A stretch of 64,000 nt of DNA. Origin: JBEVJK01 sp040510195 (GTDB lineage: Bacteria; Pseudomonadota; Alphaproteobacteria; Rhizobiales; Rhizobiaceae). The notes beneath the pieces are model-generated. The model was not told the origin of the DNA. It ran no database searches and worked only from the letters and a program-made list of their open reading frames with translations. Location: NCBI GenBank assembly GCA_040510195.1, contig JBEVJK010000017.1:27583-91582 (forward strand), given 5' to 3'. The translations under genes and the position numbers were made by a program. This document shows, in pieces, positions 22,097 through 31,008 of this stretch; positions within the stretch are counted from its first letter, which is position 1, and each line of letters begins with the position of its first letter.

Positions 22097-23536
22097 TCAG
22101 CGGCCCGGCCGTTCGTAGGGCCGACTTTTCACCAGCGGCAGCAACAGCATGCCCAGCGCAAAGAGCACCAGGATCGGGCTGACGCCGAAGCGCTGGGCAT
22201 CCTCGGCCGAGAGCCCGAAGCGTTCGCTCGACAAAAGGCCCGTCGCCAGCGCCACGGCGAGCGGGCCGACGAAGCTCGTTGCCCGGCCCGACAATGCGTA
22301 GAGGCCGAAAGCCTCGGTGACACGCTCGCGTGCCACCTGGTCGACCAGCAGCGTCCGCGACGCAGCCTGGATGGCGCCGCCGGCGGCGCCGAGCAGGCCG
22401 CCCGCCACGTAGAAGACGATGTCCGGCAGGACGGCAGCGCGGCCTTCCGCGATCGGCACGAAGAACACTTCGGTTCGGGTGGTCGAGATGACCATCAGGC
22501 AGCAGGCCGTGAGGATGACGATAGACCCGGTGACCACCGCTTTCGGCCCGTAGCGCTGGTCTGCAATGCCCCCGAGCCAGGCTCCCGCGGCGCCGGTCAG
22601 GTTGGCGAGGATGCCGAACACGCCGATCTTGACGATCGACCAGCCGAGCACGCCGGCCGCATAGATGCCGCCGAAGGCGTAGAGCGCGTTGAGCGCGTCG
22701 CGGTAGAACATCGACGAGAGGAGGAAGCTGAAATAGCTGCGCTCGCCCGGCAGCCGGCGAATCGTGGCGGCCAGCTCGGCCAGCCCCTGGCGCACCGCAC
22801 CGGAACCACCGCTTCGCCGCGGCGCGTCCGGGGTGAAGAGGATGAGCGGCAACAGGAACACCAGGTACCAGACTGCCGTCAGCGGACCGGAGGCGCGATC
22901 GCCCTGATGGCTCGCCGGATCGAGCCCGAACAGCGGCTGAAGCCCCAGCAGCGTTCGCCCCGTCGCCGGCTGGGCGGCGAGGAAGCCGAGCACGATGACC
23001 AGCGAGACCAGGCCGCCGACATAGCCCAGGCCCCAGGCCGATCCCGACAGGCGGCCGAGCTCGGCGCGCGGCACGAGATGCGGCATCATCGCGTTGTTGA
23101 ACAGCGCGGCGAATTCCATGCCGACCAGCGCCAGCACGAACCAGCCGAGCACGCTCAGCGTATCGGCGTCGCCGGGGAGCGCGGTCCACAGCATGAAGCA
23201 GCCGACCGCGGCCGGAACGGAGAAGGCGAGGATCCACGGCTTGCGCGGGCCCACCGCGTCGGCGATGGCGCCCAGGACGGGCGAGAGCAGGGCGATCAGC
23301 AAACCGCCGAACCCGGCCGCATAGCCCCAAAGCTCCTGCCCGCGGGCCGCGTCGGGCGCGACGCTTGCCGCGAAGTAGGGGGCAAAGACGAAGGTGACGA
23401 TCAGCGTATGGAAGGGCTGCTGAGCCCAGTCGAACAGCATCCACCCCCAGATGCCGCGACGCGTCGCTGGCGAGGGCCCCGCCGCGACCTCCGGCATGGC
23501 CTCGCCTGCCTCGGGCGTGCCGTCAATGCGCGGCAA
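22097..23536 (-). CDS. UMF1/Atg22-type major facilitator transporter
   Basis: A 479-residue inner-membrane transporter with about twelve hydrophobic segments. It has the family opening WGWMLFDWAQQPFHTLIVTFVFAPYF, matching the UMF1 (Atg22-like) branch of the MFS. The inter-helix signature DAVGPRKPWI stands in for the MFS A-motif, and a second-half motif AGAWLGGIADQRYGPK repeats it. The start (MPRIDGTPEAGEAM) overlaps the end of the glutamate dehydrogenase gene by 14 bases, so it is translated from the same message. A later methionine, residue 14 of the same frame, is also possible. Transported substrate is unknown. Linkage to glutamate dehydrogenase might hint at amino acids, but that is only inference. 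Confidence 0.88.
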   Translation of the reverse strand: MPRIDGTPEAGEAMPEVAAGPSPATRRGIWGWMLFDWAQQPFHTLIVTFVFAPYFAASVAPDAARGQELWGYAAGFGGLLIALLSPVLGAIADAVGPRKPWILAFSVPAAVGCFMLWTALPGDADTLSVLGWFVLALVGMEFAALFNNAMMPHLVPRAELGRLSGSAWGLGYVGGLVSLVIVLGFLAAQPATGRTLLGLQPLFGLDPASHQGDRASGPLTAVWYLVFLLPLILFTPDAPRRSGGSGAVRQGLAELAATIRRLPGERSYFSFLLSSMFYRDALNALYAFGGIYAAGVLGWSIVKIGVFGILANLTGAAGAWLGGIADQRYGPKAVVTGSIVILTACCLMVISTTRTEVFFVPIAEGRAAVLPDIVFYVAGGLLGAAGGAIQAASRTLLVDQVARERVTEAFGLYALSGRATSFVGPLAVALATGLLSSERFGLSAEDAQRFGVSPILVLFALGMLLLPLVKSRPYERPGR

Positions 23537-26500
23537 GGTCGCTCATCAGCCCCGCCGCGACCGTCAGCCGGGCCACCGTGATGTCGCCGCCCTCGGTGAG
23601 CGCCTGCAGCCGCTCGCGGGCCGAAACCGTCCGCTCGCCGCCCTTGGAGAGCCACAGGCCCACCGGATCGGGCTCGCGACCGGCGCCGGCGAGCGCGGCG
23701 ATGGCGATGCGCCGCCGTGCGCTTCCGATCGTGCCGGTGGCCCGCTGCAGCGCCAAGCCTTCATAGTAGTCCGCCGGCGTGATGGCGCGCGCCGCATCCT
23801 CGATGCGCGGAATGCGGAACGCGTCGCTGACGGCGAAAAAGGCCCTGGCCGATTCCATCAGGCCGGCGCCGGCCGTCGCCGCGACGAGCGCAATGTCGGG
23901 CAAGAGCTCCGCCACGGTGAGCGCCGCCAGCTGTTCGGCCAGCCGCTCGGGCGCCCCGGCGGCGGCAAAGGCGTCGCGCCGCTCGGCCAGCCGCTCCTTC
24001 ATGAAGGCCGGCAGCAGCGAGCCGATCTGCGGCTCCAGCACCCTGCGGGCGCCGCGCAGCGCCTCGATGCGGACGCCGAGCGCCGTGTCGCCGAGGTCGT
24101 TCTTCAGGAACCACGCCGTGGCGGCGAAGATCAGCCGCCCCACCGTCAGGTAGAAGTCGAGCTGCGCCTGGCCATCCATCTTGTTGTCGAGCGCGTCGAT
24201 GTCGCGATAGACGCCGGTGAGCCCAAAGCCGTCGCGCACCACCGTGAAGGCGCGCACGACGTCCGCGGCGGCGCGCCCCGTCTCGTCCTGCAGCCGGCTG
24301 ACGAAAGACGGCCCGGCCCGGTTGATCAGATCGTTGGCGAGCACCCGCGCGATGATCTCGCGACGCAGCCGATGGCTGCCGATCTCGGCCTTGTACTTGC
24401 GCGCCATCTTCTCCGGGAAATAGGCCAACAAGTCGCGCTCGAAATGTGGGTCGTCCGGAATGCTCGACGCCACGATGTCGCCGAACAGCACGATCTTGCC
24501 GTAGGCGAGCAGCACGCCGAGCTCGGCGCGGGTGAGCGGCTCGCCGCGCAGCTGCCGCTCGGCCAGCGCCTGCGGCGAGGGCAGCGTCTCGACGGCGCGG
24601 TCGAGCAGGCCGCGCGCCTCCAGGTCGTCCATGAAGCGGGCCTGGTGCGGCAGGTCTGCCAGGCCGCGCTTGCGCACCTGCGAAATGGCGAGCGTCTGCT
24701 CGTAATTGTTGGCCAGGACCAGCGCTGCCACCTCGTCCGTCATCTCTGCCAGCAGCCGGTTGCGGGCCGGGCGCGTAAGCACTCCCTTACGCATGGCCGT
24801 GGCCAGCGCGATCTTGATGTTGACCTCGACGTCCGACGAATTGACGCCGCCCGAATTGTCGATGGCGTCGGAATTGCAGGCGCCGCCCAAAAGGTTGAAC
24901 TCGATGCGGCCGCGCTGGGTGACGCCAAGGTTGGCGCCCTCGCCGATCACCTTGACGCGCAGCTCGGCGGCGGTGATGCGGATGCCGTCATTGGTGCGGT
25001 CGCCGACCTCCTGGTTCGTCTCGTTGGTGGCCCGGACATAGGTGCCGATCCCGCCGAACCACATGAGGTCGACCTGCGCCTTGAGGACGGCGCGCAGCAC
25101 CTCCGCCGGCGAGGCGATCGTCTTGGCCAGCCCGATCGCTATCGCCGCGGCGGCCGGCAAGGTCACCGATTTCTGGGCTCGCGAGATCACGATGCCGCCC
25201 GGCGAGAGCTTCGTGGTATCGTAGTCTTGCCAGGACGACCGCGGCAGCGCGAACAGCCGCTTGCGCTCGGCGAAGGAGATTGCCGGGTCGGGATCGGGGT
25301 CGATGAAGATGTCCCGGTGATCGAAAGCGGCGATCAGCCTGGTCTGCTCCGACAGGAGCATGCCGTTGCCGAACTCGTCACCCGACATGTCGCCGACCCC
25401 CACGACGGTGAACGGTGAAGTCTGGATGTCGCGGTCGATCTCGCGGAAATGCCGCTTGACGGCCTCCCAGGCGCCCCTGGCCGTGATTCCCATCTTCTTG
25501 TGGTCGTAGCCGGCCGAGCCTCCGGAGGCGAACGCGTCGTCGAGCCAGAAGCCGTCGCGGGCGCTGATGCCGTTGGCGATGTCCGAGAAAGTCGCGGTGC
25601 CCTTGTCGGCCGCCACCACGAAATAGGGATCGTCGGCGTCGCGGCGCACCACCCCCTGGGGCGGCACCACCGCATTGCCGTCGAGATTGTCGGTGATCGA
25701 CAGCAGGCTGGAGACGAAGTTGACATAGGCGGCGGTGCCGGCCGCCAGCACCGCGTCGCGGCTGCCGCCCGCCGGCAGGTGCTTGGGATAGAAGCCGCCC
25801 TTGGCGCCGACCGGCACGATCACCGCATTCTTCACCTGCTGCGCCTTGACCAGCCCGAGCACCTCGGTGCGGTAGTCCTGGGCCCGGTCCGACCAGCGCA
25901 GCCCGCCCCGCGCCACCGGCCCGAAGCGCAGGTGCACGCCCTCGACCTCGGGCCCATAGACGAAGATCTCGCGCCATGGACGCGGCTCCGGCAGGCCGTC
26001 GACGAGCCGCGGGTCGAGCTTGATCGCCAGCGAGCGGCTCTCGCCTTGCCTCGCCGGGGCGAAGGCGTTGGTGCGGACGGACGCCTCGATCAGATTGAGG
26101 ATGCGGCGGATGATGGTGTCGTCGTCGATCGACGGCACGGCGTCGAGCGCGTCCTTGATCGCCGCCTTGAGGTGGCGCGCCGTGACTTCGGATTCGTCCT
26201 GCAGGGCCGGGTCGAAGCGGGTGACGAACAGGCGGTGGAGCGCCGCCGCGATCTCCGGATAGCGGTTGAGCGCCGCGGCGATGAAGTCCTGGCTCTGCGG
26301 GATCCCCGCCTGCTGCAGGTAACGTGCGTAGACGCGCAGGATGCCGATCTCGACGGCCCGCATCGATGCCGTCTGCACCAGCGCGTTGAACCCGTCATTG
26401 TCGCTTTCGCCGCGCCAGACGGAAAGGAAAACCTCCTCGAAAAGGGCGCCGCGGTCGCTGAGCTTGATTGGCCGGCCGAAGGCGTTCTCCAGCTCCATGT

Positions 26501-28283
26501 CGTGGATGAAGACCGTCGTGCCGTCGGGGTCGTCGACCTCGAAGGTGCGCTCGCTGATCACCCGGAAGCCCATGTTCTCCAGCACCGGAACGCGCCTGGA
26601 GAGTGCCACCGGGCTGCCGAAATGGTAGATCTTCAGCGCCGCCTGGTCCTCTGGCTGGCCGGCGTGGCGGTAGTAGTCGATGGCGATCGGGTTGCCGCCC
26701 GAAAGCTCGGCGATGCGGCGCGCATCGACCAGCGCCTCGGCCGGGCTGAACGTGCCGCGATAATTCTCGGGAAAGCGCCCGGCCAGCCCGGCAAAGGCGC
26801 CGTCCGCGCCCGCTTCGGCAGCCGCCTCGCGCAGCCCGTCCTCCCAGGTGCGGACGATGTCGCGGATGCCTGCCTCGAGCACCTTGGGGTCGACCTTCGG
26901 CGTCTTGCCGCCCGAGCGGCCGATGATGAAGTGGACGCGCGCCAGCCCGCCCTCCGGAAAGGCCGGGTAGTAGGCGGAAAGCCGTCCGTCGAAGCGCTGC
27001 TTCAAGAAGCTGCCGATCTTCTCGCGCACGCCGCTGTCGTAGCGGTCGCGCGGCACGAAGACGATGACCGACACGAAGCGGTCGAACTGGTCGACGCGCA
27101 CCAAGACCCGCACCCTCGGCCGCTCGCCGAGCGCCAGGATCGACTCCGCATGCTTGCGCAGCACCGGCACCGCGATCTGGAACAGCTCGTCGCGCGGATA
27201 GGACTCCAGCACGTTGATCAGTGCCTTGCCCGAATGGTCGGAGGGGTTGAAACCGGACTTGGCGATGACCGCCTCGGTCTTCGAGCGCAGATAGGGGATC
27301 TTGAGCACCGAGCGCGTGTAGGCCGTCGAGGTGAACAGGCCGACAATACGCAGCTCGCCCGACAGGCGGCCGCGCTTGTCGTAGGTCTTGACGCCGATAT
27401 AGTCGAGATAGGCGCGCCGATGCACCATTGCCTTGGCATTGGCCTTGGTGACGATCAGCGGATCGGGACCGTGCAGGAAGGCGCGGATCTCCGGCGTCGT
27501 CGTCACCGCCTCGGTGCCCCGCCTCAGCACCAGCACGTCGGGGTCGGCGAGGATGCCGAGGCCGGGACGGTCGGCGCGTTCGAGCGTGCCGCTCTTCTCG
27601 CCGCCCGAATAGCGGAACTCGCGCATGCCGAGGAAGGTGAAGTTGTCGTCGCGGAGCCATTCAAGAAAGGCGATGGCTTCGCTCACCGCCCCCTTGTCGA
27701 GCGGCACGGGCGCATAGCGGAAGTCCGAGATGGCCTGATCGAGCCGCGCCAGCATGGGCTTCCAGTCGTGCACCGCCGCTCGCACCTGGCCGAGGATTTT
27801 CTGCAGCCGCCCCTCGAGCGCCTCGGCCGTGTCCTCCGACACCGGCCCGACATGGACCTGGATCACGCTGACTTTGTCGGCGGCGTCGGACTTCGCCGTC
27901 GCCGGGTCGCCCAGGATCTCGCTCACCCCGCCCCGCCCGTGACGCACCAGGATGACCGGATGGGCGACCAGCGACGGCTCGCCGGCCGTCTCGGTGATCT
28001 CACCGAGGATCGAATCGAAGAGGAAGGGCATGTTGTCGTTGACGACGGTTATCACCGTCACCGGCCGTCCGGCGCTCTCGATGCCGCTGCCGCGGTCGAT
28101 CGCCACGACGCTCTCGCCGCGGCGTTGGCGAAGCACCGCCCGGCGGGCGAACTCGGCCGCCTTGTCGAGGTCGGAGGCGTGATAGGCCGAGACATCCTCG
28201 GACGTGGTTCGCGACAGCAAAAGGTCGACGAATCGCTGCCCCGCCTCAGCCTTGACCTGCCTCGTGGTTTTGCGTGCCACCAT
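23523..28283 (-). CDS. gdhB: NAD-dependent glutamate dehydrogenase, large (~180 kDa) type
   Basis: Catabolic NAD-specific glutamate dehydrogenase that converts glutamate to 2-oxoglutarate and ammonia. It has 1586 residues, within the normal range for this giant class. A long N-terminal ACT-containing regulatory region runs to about residue 700 (ITVVNDNMPFLFDSILGE; VRVDQFDRFVSVIVFVPRDRYD). The catalytic core follows (GGLRWSDRAQDYRTEVLGL; VPVGAKGGFYPK near 825; VGVGDMSGDEFGNGML; GEGANLGVTQRGRIEF). A helical C-terminal domain ends at FRIPRIEDAARAI and beyond. I chose the ATG at 28283 (MVARKTTRQVK) because it has a CAGGAG site; the longer in-frame start at 28325 lacks one. Cotranscribed with the overlapping MFS gene. 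The gene symbol follows rhizobial and pseudomonad usage. Confidence 0.97.
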   Translation of the reverse strand: MVARKTTRQVKAEAGQRFVDLLLSRTTSEDVSAYHASDLDKAAEFARRAVLRQRRGESVVAIDRGSGIESAGRPVTVITVVNDNMPFLFDSILGEITETAGEPSLVAHPVILVRHGRGGVSEILGDPATAKSDAADKVSVIQVHVGPVSEDTAEALEGRLQKILGQVRAAVHDWKPMLARLDQAISDFRYAPVPLDKGAVSEAIAFLEWLRDDNFTFLGMREFRYSGGEKSGTLERADRPGLGILADPDVLVLRRGTEAVTTTPEIRAFLHGPDPLIVTKANAKAMVHRRAYLDYIGVKTYDKRGRLSGELRIVGLFTSTAYTRSVLKIPYLRSKTEAVIAKSGFNPSDHSGKALINVLESYPRDELFQIAVPVLRKHAESILALGERPRVRVLVRVDQFDRFVSVIVFVPRDRYDSGVREKIGSFLKQRFDGRLSAYYPAFPEGGLARVHFIIGRSGGKTPKVDPKVLEAGIRDIVRTWEDGLREAAAEAGADGAFAGLAGRFPENYRGTFSPAEALVDARRIAELSGGNPIAIDYYRHAGQPEDQAALKIYHFGSPVALSRRVPVLENMGFRVISERTFEVDDPDGTTVFIHDMELENAFGRPIKLSDRGALFEEVFLSVWRGESDNDGFNALVQTASMRAVEIGILRVYARYLQQAGIPQSQDFIAAALNRYPEIAAALHRLFVTRFDPALQDESEVTARHLKAAIKDALDAVPSIDDDTIIRRILNLIEASVRTNAFAPARQGESRSLAIKLDPRLVDGLPEPRPWREIFVYGPEVEGVHLRFGPVARGGLRWSDRAQDYRTEVLGLVKAQQVKNAVIVPVGAKGGFYPKHLPAGGSRDAVLAAGTAAYVNFVSSLLSITDNLDGNAVVPPQGVVRRDADDPYFVVAADKGTATFSDIANGISARDGFWLDDAFASGGSAGYDHKKMGITARGAWEAVKRHFREIDRDIQTSPFTVVGVGDMSGDEFGNGMLLSEQTRLIAAFDHRDIFIDPDPDPAISFAERKRLFALPRSSWQDYDTTKLSPGGIVISRAQKSVTLPAAAAIAIGLAKTIASPAEVLRAVLKAQVDLMWFGGIGTYVRATNETNQEVGDRTNDGIRITAAELRVKVIGEGANLGVTQRGRIEFNLLGGACNSDAIDNSGGVNSSDVEVNIKIALATAMRKGVLTRPARNRLLAEMTDEVAALVLANNYEQTLAISQVRKRGLADLPHQARFMDDLEARGLLDRAVETLPSPQALAERQLRGEPLTRAELGVLLAYGKIVLFGDIVASSIPDDPHFERDLLAYFPEKMARKYKAEIGSHRLRREIIARVLANDLINRAGPSFVSRLQDETGRAAADVVRAFTVVRDGFGLTGVYRDIDALDNKMDGQAQLDFYLTVGRLIFAATAWFLKNDLGDTALGVRIEALRGARRVLEPQIGSLLPAFMKERLAERRDAFAAAGAPERLAEQLAALTVAELLPDIALVAATAGAGLMESARAFFAVSDAFRIPRIEDAARAITPADYYEGLALQRATGTIGSARRRIAIAALAGAGREPDPVGLWLSKGGERTVSARERLQALTEGGDITVARLTVAAGLMSDLAAH

Positions 28284-28410
28284 GCCGTTGCTCCTGCCCC
28301 TGCCTTGCCTGCATCGTAGCAGCATTCCGCGATCGGGGACACGCGGCCACCGTACCGAAGGTGCAATTTTGAGATGAACAGGAGATGACCGGCCGGGGCG
28401 ATCCCGAACG

Positions 28411-28440
28411 CAAAGCGGCCCGCCGGGAAGGCGGGCCGCT
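28411..28440 (-). terminator. Probable terminator of the proline/alanine-rich membrane protein gene
   Basis: An 11-base-pair perfect stem (AGCGGCCCGCC with GGCGGGCCGCT) with a five-base loop lies 51 bases beyond the stop at 28491. On the minus strand it is followed by a short TTTGCG, so it is a GC-rich terminator with a weak T tract. Confidence 0.7.
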
Positions 28441-28490
28441 CGACACTCTTACGCTACGCGAACGCTACGAACTACAACGTCAGCAACCGC

Positions 28491-29024
28491 TTACTGAGCC
28501 GGCTGGGCCGGGGCAGGCTGAGCCGGAGCGGGCTCGGCAGGAGCGGCACCCGAAGGAGCGGGCTCGGCCGGGGCCGGGGCAGGCTCGGCAGGCGCCGTCG
28601 CCTTGGGAGCCATCGTGCCGCCGCTATCGGCCGGAGCCGTCGCAGCAGGCGGGTTCGCGGGTTCGGTCGCTGCCGGCGGGGTCGCCGTCGTATCGGCAGG
28701 CGGGGTTGCCATCGTATCGGCAGGCGGGGTCGCCTTATCGGCAGGCGGGGTCGCCTGGTCGCTGGCGGCAGGCGGTGTCGCGCCCTCATCCGTCGTGGTG
28801 GTCGGCGAACCGGCGAACATGAAATAGGCGATGACGGCCAGCACGGCGATCACTGCGGCAATCAGGATGCCTGTGCTGCTGGACGACGACGTCTTGACGA
28901 CCGTGGGGTTGCTGACCGGGTCCGCCGCCGTGGGCCGCAGATTCGGGTTCAACGGATCGGCATCCATCGGCGGGACAGGGCTGATCGGATCCCGAGGATC
29001 CGGACTGCGAGCGGGATTGGCCAT
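28491..29024 (-). CDS. Single-pass membrane protein with proline/alanine-rich repeat tail
   Basis: A 177-residue protein. Residues 1-50 are a cytoplasmic-looking, proline/aspartate-rich part (ARSPDPRDPISPVPPMD). One membrane helix follows at about 52-71 (ILIAAVIAVLAVIAYFMFAG). The remaining ~105 residues are a low-complexity tail with repeated TPPAD-type units and then AEPAPA repeats. No enzymatic domain is present. The layout (N-in, C-out, extended Pro/Ala tail) suggests a periplasmic spacer or cell-wall-reaching tail, which is inference. The ATG at 29024 has a GGAG site eight bases upstream; the longer frame to 29084 does not. A terminator follows at 28414-28440. I do not recognise the family. 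Confidence 0.75.
   Translation of the reverse strand: MANPARSPDPRDPISPVPPMDADPLNPNLRPTAADPVSNPTVVKTSSSSSTGILIAAVIAVLAVIAYFMFAGSPTTTTDEGATPPAASDQATPPADKATPPADTMATPPADTTATPPAATEPANPPAATAPADSGGTMAPKATAPAEPAPAPAEPAPSGAAPAEPAPAQPAPAQPAQ
28672..28760 (-). repeat. Short imperfect tandem repeats encoding TPPAD units
   Basis: Within the membrane protein gene, GGCAGGCGGGGT-type units recur four to five times at 18- or 27-base spacing and encode successive TPPAD/TPPAA motifs. The copies are nearly identical at the DNA level, so unit number could vary between strains. Confidence 0.75.
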
Positions 29025-29154
29025 GACAATTTCTCCGTTGTTGCGGTTGTGTGGGACAACGCGCGAAACGGGAAACGGTTTCAAACCCCGACTTTGCGGC
29101 CTCTTGGCCCTCCCGGGGCGTCCCCGGGAGCGGCCGGAACCCGGCTGTGGGCGC

Positions 29155-29364
29155 CTACTGCGCCTGCTCGGGTTGCTGGGCGGTGTCCTTGTCGACGGGC
29201 TCGAGCGGCGGCATGGCCTGCGGAAGCGACATCGCCTGCTCCTTGTCGACGCTCGCCACCACGGTCTTGTCGACGTCCTTGGAGGCGGTGCGCTCGAAAT
29301 CGCAGGCCGACGCGGCCGAAAGGCCGAGAGCCAGGGCCGCCGCTGCTGCCAAGAGTCGAGTCAT
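29155..29364 (-). CDS. 69-residue small exported protein
   Basis: A 69-residue protein with a signal peptide (MTRLLAAAAALALGLSAASA) and a single cysteine at position 21 directly after it (ACDFERTASKDVDKTV). The mature part is short, acidic and proline/glutamine-rich toward the end (PPLEPVDKDTAQQPEQAQ). The cysteine position would allow lipoprotein processing, but the -3 residue is alanine rather than leucine, so plain signal-peptidase-I cleavage is at least as likely. It lies between the TraB/GumN gene and the Pro/Ala-rich membrane protein, all on the same strand. I do not recognise a family and assign no function beyond export to the periplasm or outer membrane. Confidence 0.65.
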   Translation of the reverse strand: MTRLLAAAAALALGLSAASACDFERTASKDVDKTVVASVDKEQAMSLPQAMPPLEPVDKDTAQQPEQAQ

Positions 29365-29462
29365 GGTCTTTCCTCGCGCTGGTTTCGATCGGGTGCGACG
29401 AGGATGCTAGCAGAGCCTTCCGGCACCACCAAATCACGGTTTCCGTGAACGGTCGGGCCGGC

Positions 29463-30527
29463 CTAATTGACGGCAGTGACGGTGTAGCCCGCCTTGCGCA
29501 GCAGCTCGACCAGGCCTTGCGGCCCCGGCAGGTGCAGCGCCCCCACGGCGATGAAGGCATCGCCCTCGTCGAGGATCGGCGCCGCCCGCTCGGCCATGGT
29601 GTGGTTGCGCGCCGTCACCATCGTCTCCTCGAAGGCGGCATAGCCGCTTCCGTCGTCGCTCGCGGAGGGCAGAGCGGCACGAAACAGCGGCCAGAACATG
29701 CCGGTGTCGCCCTTCTGGTAGAGCACGACCATCGTCTCGACCACGTCGTTGACACGGTCGCCCAGCTTCAGCGTGTCGACCAGGCCGGTCACGTGGAACG
29801 CCATCGGCAGCGATGCCATCGCCTCGAGCTGGTCGACGGCAGTCTCCAGCCCGCGCAGGGCCTTGCCTCCGGCCTTGGCCTGCTCGGCAAGCTTCATGTC
29901 GAGCACCGGCTCCCCGTCGGCCTGCCGGGCCAGCTCGCAGGCCGGCAGCGCCAGCATGGCCGACAGCATCCACGGCTTCATCTTGGCGACGCTGGCCAGC
30001 GGAATGCCGCGCTCGTCGAGCGCCTTCTCGACCGCCGCGACCTCGCCCTCGGGAAGCAGCGAGGTGAGCGTCGTCCCGTCGGTGAACATGGTAAGGTCGG
30101 GTCGGGAGAGCAGCGCCCTGGTCATCGAGGCCTTGTCGAGCACGTCGGTCGTCTCGATCACCACCGTCCTGGCGCCGTCGAAGGCCTCGGCGGCAGCCGG
30201 CCCGAGCGTGACGACGCGCGGATCGGTCATGTGGATGGTGCCGTAGAGATAGGAGCGCCGGCCGTCCTTCTCGACCGACCACAGGAGGCCCTTGCCGTTC
30301 GGCGTCCTTTCGGCCTCGGCCGCGATCGCGGCGGCTTTCTCCGGATCGTCCTTCTGCATGGCGGCCAAAAGGTCGCCGCCGGCGCAGGCCGCCGCAGCCG
30401 CGGCGGCGCCGCGGGCCGACAGCAGTGTCGCCACGAAGCCGGCCAGGAACAGCAGGCTGATGGCGGTAAGCAGCCGGAGCATGAGGAGAGCGGCGCGGTC
30501 TGCAAGGGCGGAGGACGGGAGCATCAC
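29463..30527 (-). CDS. TraB/GumN family protein
   Basis: A 354-residue protein of the TraB/GumN family, related to the Tiki/TraB metalloprotease-like fold. A hydrophobic N-terminal segment near residues 16-38 (LRLLTAISLLFLAGFVATLL) is a signal anchor or signal peptide. The two family signatures are present: GTIHMTD at about residues 95-101 and GALHLPGPQGL near the C-terminus, each carrying the conserved histidine. EXXE-type acidic residues (IETTD) lie between. In rhizobia, members are conserved envelope proteins without proven substrates. The start at 30527 gives two methionines (MMLPSS); an internal methionine at residue 16 is also possible. Two cysteines (CAGGD, PACELA) could form a periplasmic disulfide. 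Confidence 0.88.
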   Translation of the reverse strand: MMLPSSALADRAALLMLRLLTAISLLFLAGFVATLLSARGAAAAAAACAGGDLLAAMQKDDPEKAAAIAAEAERTPNGKGLLWSVEKDGRRSYLYGTIHMTDPRVVTLGPAAAEAFDGARTVVIETTDVLDKASMTRALLSRPDLTMFTDGTTLTSLLPEGEVAAVEKALDERGIPLASVAKMKPWMLSAMLALPACELARQADGEPVLDMKLAEQAKAGGKALRGLETAVDQLEAMASLPMAFHVTGLVDTLKLGDRVNDVVETMVVLYQKGDTGMFWPLFRAALPSASDDGSGYAAFEETMVTARNHTMAERAAPILDEGDAFIAVGALHLPGPQGLVELLRKAGYTVTAVN

Positions 30528-30581
30528 CCCTGATATCGCCCAATTGCGGCAAAACCGTTAATCAGGCCCGACGAATGCAGG

Positions 30582-30618
30582 GCAAACAGCGATCCCGGAC
30601 GCCAGCGCCCGGGATCGC
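30582..30618 (-). terminator. Terminator downstream of the DUF1127 gene
   Basis: A perfect ten-base-pair stem (GCGATCCCGG with CCGGGATCGC, 30589-30598 and 30609-30618) with a ten-base loop. It begins 20 bases past the DUF1127 stop. On the minus strand it is followed by TGTTTGCC, a weak T-rich run. Confidence 0.75.
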
Positions 30619-30637
30619 CGATATAAGCTAGCGGCCT

Positions 30638-30805
30638 TCAGCGGCCGTAGATGTCCCGATAGGCTTGGCGCAGCATGTCGCCGCGGTCGGCGCCCATGTC
30701 GGCGAGGTCGCGCTGCGACAGCGCCTGGATTTCGTCGACCAGCCGGTTGTACTTCATGCGCCTGGCGAGCCGGTTCCTGGCGTGGGTGATCAGTCCTGAG
30801 ATCAT
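30638..30805 (-). CDS. DUF1127 small arginine-rich protein
   Basis: A 55-residue basic protein of the DUF1127 family. The family core is clear: NRLVDEIQALSQRDLADMGADRGDM, followed by the C-terminal AYRDIYGR. Short DUF1127 proteins in Agrobacterium and Brucella influence phosphate and carbon metabolism through RNA turnover, and several are controlled by the LysR regulator VtlR. The start is the ATG at 30805 (MISGLITHARNRL) with an AAGGA site; the longer in-frame start upstream is unlikely. The gene stands alone, with its own terminator (30589-30618) and a palindrome-rich upstream region (30894-30970). Family assignment is firm. The regulatory link is inference. Confidence 0.92.
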   Translation of the reverse strand: MISGLITHARNRLARRMKYNRLVDEIQALSQRDLADMGADRGDMLRQAYRDIYGR

Positions 30806-30893
30806 GGTTCGGGTCCTTGCTGCTGACCCGTGCCCCCTGCACGAGTCGTGTGGTCCTCCCAGATCGCAGGCAGAGAATGGGGTCACTGATTGT

Positions 30894-30930
30894 GCAATGC
30901 AACATTGAATGCTGCAGGACAGCAATGCAA
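30894..30930 (-). promoter_or_regulatory. Candidate LysR-type operator upstream of the DUF1127 gene
   Basis: Two direct copies of GCAATGCAA (30894-30902 and 30922-30930) flank and overlap a 19-base near-perfect inverted repeat, TGCAACATTGAATGCTGCA (30898-30916, one mismatched pair). The block lies 90-125 bases before the ATG at 30805, a good position for a LysR activator. No other gene faces this region, since the next gene upstream ends here. Confidence 0.55.
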
Positions 30931-31008
30931 AAAGGGTTGGGCTTTGTCATCAGCCATGCACAATTGTCATGCAGACGCCCAGAAAACCGGCAGCGGACTG
31001 CCGTGGTT

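Noticed and set aside
25449..28319. A 956-codon plus-strand frame opposite the glutamate dehydrogenase gene
   Set aside because: Composition is arginine/histidine/leucine-rich with no recognisable domain. The minus-strand protein is full length and conserved.
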